Assembly: GCA_043228905.1 (NCBI GenBank)
Contig: JBHGNT010000008.1
Coordinates: 5,828,001 to 5,892,000 of the forward strand
From: Azolla caroliniana
Taxonomy: Eukaryota; Polypodiophyta
Reading direction: 5' to 3'
DNA: 64,000 bases
In this document: one piece after another, positions 58,040-64,000 of the stretch
Position numbering within the stretch: position 1 is the stretch's first letter
How the letters are laid out: each line of letters opens with the position of its first letter
Notes under the pieces: model-generated
Database searches by the model: none
Told to the model about the DNA's origin: nothing
What the model saw: the letters and a program-made list of their open reading frames with translations, nothing else
Translations under genes and position numbers: made by a program

Positions 58040-58549
58040 TCACGTGATATGTGTCAAGGTGAGTAGCAACTCTCGATGTTCAAGAACTTTACCAATGAAT
58101 GTTGCAATCGAGAGTGCACATCGTGGTTGTGAGAGAAATTCGTGCAAGGATTGGGCTCGATCGAAGAGATGTGGAAAGCATGGTCGAATATGATCAAAGG
58201 CAGAGCATTGTATCAAAGTGTGATACTCAGACTCTCGAACTTGTTTAGGGCAAAGTGTGCATAGTTGGCCACTCTCATCACTTGTGCCCCAACGCCCCAT
58301 CTCACATCTCAATGCGTGCGAGCTAAGTCACATGGAAGCAATGGTTCGAATGGCATATATCAGGATGGGCTCTAACATGTATCGTGTACAACTTCCTTGT
58401 TCCGCGAAGAATATAGTTTTGTAGTTAGGTGCAACATTTGTAGTATAATGTGTGAAGCGTGAGCCACCACATTTGTCCCATGTCATGATACATTGGCGTT
58501 GCAAAAAGGCCTCATTTACCATGTATTCAACAACCCTTTCCATGGCCAT
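58040..58549 (-). pseudogene. LINE-like C-terminal fragment with CCHC region
   Basis: On the minus strand, two open pieces (58549-58328 and 58312-58040) can be joined. They contain LRCEMGRWG-like and CTLCPKQVRESEYHTLIQC sequence. C-x2-C...H-x4-C at the end of a protein resembles the zinc-binding region that follows RT in plant LINE-type elements. No RT domain is visible upstream. The TAG between the pieces and the lack of an RT core make it a relic. Confidence 0.4.
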
Positions 58550-58663
58550 GATCTCAATGGGAAGCGATCCCGTCTCAAGGAGGAGGAGGGTGTAGGGCGT
58601 TTGTTTCTTAACTTGTAGAAACTTTGTAAGAAAATGTTTTTAGACATTTTCAAACTCTTTCCC

Positions 58664-58664
58664 T

Positions 58665-58702
<38 letters not shown>
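58664..58702. repeat. (GA)n microsatellite
   Basis: About 19 GA units. Confidence 0.9.
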
Positions 58703-58707
<5 letters not shown>

Positions 58708-58721
58708 TCATCAAGGATTTT

Positions 58722-58860
58722 CGAAGAACCTCGTCTGATGGATATATAGATCGGGCTTGGAGATGCCACAATGGAATGTAGGGGTTGAACCCATGACCTC
58801 TTGAGTGCTCGTAACGTAACAATTTACCACTAGGGTAATCTAATTACGATTAAAAGACAG
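58722..58860 (-). repeat. tRNA-derived SINE head (minus)
   Basis: On the minus strand, TTACCCTAGTGGTAAATTG (A box, 58838 down) and GGGTTCAACCCC (B box, 58792-58780) are well preserved. The sequence is close to both heads at 57764-57975. Confidence 0.6.
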
Positions 58861-59804
58861 AGAGAGATCATCAGGGATTGCACAATGGTGCTGAAGTGTC
58901 AACTGCTTTGTTCAATGTTAGCATCATGGGTAATAAACAGAGTGAGAGAAAGAGGTTTACTTTCTTTCTTAAACCTCGTCCAATGGATATAGTCGGGGTC
59001 GGGGTCTGCGCAGGTGTCCCGCCCACGTTATGTCCAAGAACCAAAAGCAAGCCTACCCCCGCCCATGTTAAGAACGCATTATGATCGGACAAAAAGGGTA
59101 TTTTGTGGAATTATGAGAAACCCACACCCCAAAAATAAGGACCCACAAATCCAAACAAGATCAAAATCAGTGAGGGGTATTTTTTTTTTCTTTTTTTGTG
59201 TGTGAAAATTATTAAGGAGAAAGATAAAATAAAAAAATCAGAGAAAAGAGAGAAGAAGAAGAAGAAGAAGAAGAAGAAGAAGAAGAAGAAAGAGGAGGAG
59301 GAAGAAGAAGAGTACACATGCAAATTAAATGAATGGCTGACCTTTTCTCATACCTGTATTTAAGAAATTATCAAATCCAGCAGAGAAACAGGACCCCCTG
59401 TTTCAGGATGTATGGACCCTTTGGATCTCCTCCTCTTCTTCTTCTTCTTCTTCCACCTCATCATTATCACACAATACTTCTAATGGTAACCCTCCAGAAT
59501 CCGATCTTCTCCTCAAATTAAACATCCCCCCCCTCAAAAAAAGGATAAAGCCTATCGATTCCAATAGCTGATCTCAGAAGATCCATTAACAGATGATTTG
59601 ACCTTTTTTATTTTATTTTTGGGCTTCTGTTGATTTTAAAATTTTTTTTTTTGGCATCAAATCTTCCAAAGCTTAATTATCCCAAGACCAATTAACCGTG
59701 AATGAATAAATAAATGAAATAAGTTTAACGATGAAGAGAAGAAGGGAAAACCAAATCTACTGCTTAATTTGACATCTAGATCTCTTTTCTCCTTCTAATA
59801 TTCT
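58861..59804. other. Upstream region of the DUF3133 gene
   Basis: Contains a (GAA)n run at about 59253-59310 and a TCT-rich tract at 59430-59450. The likely transcription start lies between about 59,400 and 59,800. I cannot place a TATA box with confidence. Confidence 0.4.
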
Positions 59805-60026
59805 GTAAGTTTTGATTTCAAACCTCTCTGTTTTCTTCATCTCTTTTCCACTTTGTTTTAATCCTCTTCTTTACACTCCAAAGAAATGTGGTGTTTTCAG
59901 GATCTACTTGTGCCTCCAACTGAATTTGTTTGTTTGTTTTTAGAAGAAATCAATGCATCAGAAGATTGATTAATTATTCAGTAATCTAATTTCTAGTTCC
60001 TTACTTCCTTTGGTTTTTGTTAACAG
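59805..60026 (+). other. Predicted 5' UTR intron of the DUF3133 gene
   Basis: A strong donor (TTCT|GTAAGT at 59805) and acceptor (TTAACAG ending at 60026) flank 222 bp of T-rich DNA, 40 bp before the start codon. Confidence 0.55.
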
Positions 60027-60066
60027 GAAGAAACTCTAGAAAGCACAGATTCTAATCGAATATTAT

Positions 60067-63000
60067 ATGTCTAACCAACCCCATTTGGAAGGATCCAGAA
60101 GCTTCCGGTGTCCGAAGTGTGATGCTTGCATTGAAGAGCCTCGATCCAATGTCTATCAATGCCCAGTTTGTTCATCTTTTCATCTAAGTCAGTGTTTCTC
60201 TTAATATATACACATACGCATACACATACACATACACATACACACATATTATACATACATACATATATAGATAGATATTGATATACATACCTACTTATTC
60301 ATGCCTTGTTATTATTTTTCCTTGTATGCATAGTACCATTTCAATTTTTGATGCCATCTAGCAGCGATTAGTTTCTCATTATCATTCATTGATTTGAATA
60401 TGCTGCTCATATCATTTCCTTTCCGAGGTGAATGGGTATTTGTAACTTGAATATACTGTTAACATTTCATTTCCAATGTGTATGTGTTTGTGGACAAAGA
60501 TTAGCCTACCATTGCTTCCCTGATAGGATATATTTTACTTGGATTTTCATTTCAACTGTAGATGTATAGGACTGCAAATCTTGGTTGACCAAATGTTCCT
60601 AATACCATTCATTTGCTTGGATATCCTACTCCATTTCATTTCTAATGTGTATGTTTATGCTTTTGTTATGTGTCTAGACATATCTTGATGATTCTTGTTA
60701 TATGTGTGTAGATTGTATGTAACTGAATGTTTTGGTGGGACAGTTTCTCTGATATCATTGGTTTACTCTGACAGCTGGTAAAGGAGGGTCAGGACATTCA
60801 AGGAACTTCAGTTCCTTCACTGGTTCTAGCGATGGGAACATGATAAAGAATCAAGAAGACTCCTTCAATGGAAGAGAGGAAAGCTTCAGTGGCCACTCAA
60901 TTCCTGAGAAAGCAAGGCTCATCACTGAACCATCCATCCCCAAAGAGGTACCAAACGGAGCTTCTTCATTTACTTTTTCTGATTCCGGTGTTTTTTCCCC
61001 TATTCGGTCTTCCGAAAATGGCAGTTCTGGGCATGGACCGGTACCTTCTATGGATAAGGGTTCAAATCCGGTTCATCACAATCCTAGGTCTTTAGGTGGC
61101 CTTAGTAAACTAAGTCGAGCAAGGGTTATTCGTTATGACCGGGAAAATTCGATTGCGGATCTGTATGGAGATGATAACAGTGATCATGAAGGTTATGAGA
61201 TGGACCATCAAGAAGAGCATTCGCCACCAGATGGTTGGAGTTGTAATGATGTAAACCTAATATCTAAACAAGATTTTCATTCTAGAATTGTACAAAGAAA
61301 CACTGTAAATCAACCAGAACATGGAAACAAGAATATTAGGATTGATTCTCTAACAGTGGAGCCAGATGAGGATTTTTATATGCATGATGGATTATATGGG
61401 AATCCACCGAAGAAGGATGTGGAAGGATTGTCTTCTTCCAGCGTGATGACTCCTTCCGAATATGTCTTAGAAAGAGGTGAAACCCCACGGAAGGCTGAGA
61501 TGCAAAGAGTAAATGATTCACCGGGAAAAGCTGCATTAGTATGGAGAGGAAGAGAAGGGAGTAGTGATTCACAAGGCCCGGGACGCGACAGTATAGAGCA
61601 ACAAAGTGACTATAATAGAACTCCAAAATCTCGCCGAACTCGAACCCTGAGCACTGAAATCAAGCGCACCACAGAAGGAGGGGATACTCAAGCTAGTAGC
61701 TTGGGTAGTAAACCTGAAGAGATTTCAGTAGTGGGGCAAAGTAGTGAGATTAGCTACCATATTCAACTTCCTTACCAAATTCTTATACCAGCGACAGTCA
61801 TTTCGTCCACCCACCATGTGGAACAGAGCACGGGCCCAATTCGTAAAGCACATGTCTCCGATCTAAAGGATCCGAAACTCTCTCCGAGTTCAAGTACACA
61901 CGAGTCATCCGTATGTATCACGCCTCAATCACAAGCCTGTTCTACACCGGTTATTGCAGACATTGATGCGGATGGCCAATCGAAGCAGCGCGGAGCCGCA
62001 AAACCATCTGAACCATCCCTCAAGATGCCCAAAAGTTATCCACCTTTACCTTGTAAGGGTGGCCCCCCTTACATTATGTGTAAACATTGCTACGAGGTTC
62101 TCCGAGTACCCTTATACCTTCCTCCAAATGCAGGGCTCAGACAGCAGTTACAATGTGGTGCGTGCCAGAAAGTGTCCAAATTCTATGTTCCGATTCAAGT
62201 CATCAACGTAACTTCCAAGAATGGACACTCTAGCCATGATTATCTATTTAGCATGTCATTCAGAAGTGGCAAGTCCATCCATGGTCTACATCACGACGAC
62301 CTATTCAACTCATCTTTCAAGAGTGCCAAGAGTACTGATTCTGCAGCTCATGGGGATCTATACAAATATAGCCCCCAAAGGTTCTTTGAGCATATTGAAC
62401 CTGAACAAGATGACTTCTCGGACGACTCTTCTTCGGGTTCACAAAGGTCCCATCATGAATCTTACAATAAAGATAACAAGGAAATGGCATCCCAACCCAT
62501 GGAATTACGCCAACGTTCGATAGCTCCGGGTGCCCCACTCATCGATCACTTAACTCGTAGTCTCCGAGATTTGAGTCCTCGCTCGTATAAGAGATTATTA
62601 CTCCAAACTTCTATGAGTAAGTCAACTCATCTGGAGGATCATGGTATATCAGTGGATGCCATAACGAAAGAGCCAGAGTATACCACCACAACTAGATCAA
62701 CATCAAATGCGAGCTCTTTGTATCATCATATCGATAATCCGGGACAAGGTAATAGAAGCAAAATGTCAATAACATCATCGACTGAAGACGCAAGTAAAGG
62801 AGGAACAAGCTCTTATGGTGGGTTGATGAAGGCTCTTAAAGATCTCCGAGGGGGAAATAGTAAAGTCATAGTCAATGGCCACACATTAAAGAAAGAGATG
62901 ATCGAGCTGGCTCAGCAAAAAGCTGGAATCATACATCCTGGAACTTACTGGTTAGTCTTTTCTACAAATTCGTTTTTTCTTGTTTTGTCTGTCCAAATGT

Positions 63001-63850
63001 GGCGATGTAAGCTGTTTCCGATAAATCCGCATGAAAATGTTACAAAATAATAAGATGATGTGGTTAATGAATGTTGCCCAAACCCTAAACTCGAAATATA
63101 AATCCTACATATCCTATACCTTAGAAACACTTTACCTTTTACTCTTTACCCTTCACTGGATGCCTTTTACCTTATATCTTAATACCTAATACCCTAATAC
63201 CCTAATACCCTTATACCTTATATCGTATACCTTATACCTTATACCTTATACCTAATACCTTATGCCTTTTGCCCTATAGTCTATACCCTATACCCCTGTA
63301 CCCTGAATCCTAAACCGTAAACTATCAGTTCTCAATCCTAACCTTATAATCATCTTGAACTAACTATCCACTGCAGTTTGCAAGCGTTGTCCATGAATTG
63401 GGGTTAAATGAGGCCACTCCATCCTTACCCATGAATGATGTGATAATATGCTTTTGATGTAGGTATGATTATAAAGCTGGTTTTTGGGGTGTTATGGGTG
63501 GACCATGTCAAGGCATAGTTATGGTGAGTCTCGATGGTTTAACCTATAGATGTTAGGTTTTTCTTTTCCACAGAAGTTTGCATAGAACATTGGTCCTTGA
63601 ACTTAATATTCTCGCATGGCAGCCATCCATTGAGGAATTCAATTTTCCCCTTGCTCGAGATTGTTCGGGTGGGAAAACAGGAATTTGCGTGAATGGTCGC
63701 GAGCTTCACGAGAAGGACTTGGAGGTTCTTTCTAGACGAGGGCTGCCAAGAACATATGGAAAGGCATATGATGTTGACATATTTGGAAATGTGACAGATA
63801 CAAACACTGGTCAACCTTTGAAAACCTTAAGGATCTTAGCTCCATCGTAA
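60067..63850 (+). CDS. DUF3133 protein (EDR4 / extra-large-G-like family), four exons
   Basis: Exons are 60067-60187, 60775-62950, 63463-63523 and 63623-63850, all GT/AG with matching phases, giving 861 residues. Domains: an N-terminal zinc ribbon (FRCPKCDACI...YQCPVC, residues about 13-36); a long Ser-rich disordered middle; a DUF3133 zinc ribbon (MCKHCYEVL...QCGACQKV, near 62078-62170); and a conserved C-terminal part (HPGTYW|YDYKAGFWGVMGGPC, then GICVNGRELHEKDLEVL). The family includes Arabidopsis EDR4, a regulator of immunity and endocytic trafficking, but this protein looks closer to the members called extra-large-G-like; this is from memory. TAA at 63848 overlaps a possible donor (ATC|GTAAGC), so a further exon beyond the window is possible. 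Confidence 0.85.
60205..60290. repeat. TACACA/TACATA microsatellite in intron 1
   Basis: (CATACA)n-type repeats lie just after exon 1, at about 60207-60290. Confidence 0.85.
63105..63310. repeat. TACCTTATA/TACCCTAATA repeats in intron 2
   Basis: A tract of 6-10 bp units (CCTTATA, ACCCTAAT and variants) fills about 200 bp between exon 2 and exon 3 of the DUF3133 gene. Confidence 0.85.
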
Positions 63851-64000
63851 GCACATTTCATGATTCTCTAAATTGGTTTCTTTAATTGGTTTACTGCATT
63901 TACATGGTCATCCATACATTTTATGCGACTCTCTAGTCCCGTTGTTTATTGGCTTTATATACTTAATGCATACTTTTTCATGATTCCATGCCTTTGTTTG
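63851..64000 (+). other. 3' flank of the DUF3133 gene
   Basis: AT-rich sequence after the TAA. Either 3' UTR or, if the donor at 63847 is used, intron. The window ends here. Confidence 0.4.

Overview
The window is nuclear DNA of a flowering or other seed plant. It holds Ty1/copia and Ty3/gypsy retrotransposons that use a plant-type initiator-Met primer site, tRNA-derived SINE heads, AT-rich intergenic DNA, and at the right end a spliced plant DUF3133 (EDR4 / extra-large-G-like) gene. The species cannot be told from the sequence. No alignment or database search was run; all family assignments come from motifs and memory.

Bases 1 to about 35,390 are one old gypsy element (called A1), which enters from the left edge and has been split by nested insertions. 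It runs gag (1-595, 5565-6073), protease (6287-6950), RT-RNase H (11662-13453), integrase (13455-13833, 14188-15000), then a 3' accessory ORF with a long coiled coil (15305-16675, 33752-35194). The inserts are: a copia element on the minus strand (596-5564); a relative of A1 with its two LTRs in opposite orientation (A2, 7018-11656); a solo LTR (13834-14187); and a second minus-strand copia (C, 16676-33751). Copia C is itself split by an 11.15-kb terminal-inverted-repeat DNA transposon (T, 19780-30930). At three junctions, removing the insert plus one target-site copy restores the host element's reading frame.

Element T is the most unusual part. It has 26-bp TIRs starting GGGT and a probable TATA target duplication. 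It carries two convergent spliced transcription units. One, on the plus strand, encodes a RING-like protein and, probably by alternative splicing, an HAD/FCP1-like domain with a degraded active site. The other, on the minus strand, encodes a transposase-like protein. Long arrays of the perfect palindrome TAGCTAATTAGCTA lie in one intron of each unit, and the same palindrome occurs next to both TIRs. There are further arrays of telo-box-like and 83-bp repeats.

From 35,489 to 38,385 is a broken gypsy pol of a different lineage, followed by a second copy of the solo LTR. A possible cupin (vicilin-like) gene remnant (39,598-40,071) is cut by a young, apparently intact copia element (E, 40,072-45,523) with one 1364-codon ORF and LTRs that look identical. 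From 45,524 to 59,800 are a 5'-truncated copia remnant, SINE heads, a MITE-like repeat, minisatellites, a LINE-like ORF fragment and long stretches with no recognisable gene. The only clear host gene is the four-exon DUF3133 gene at 60,067-63,850.
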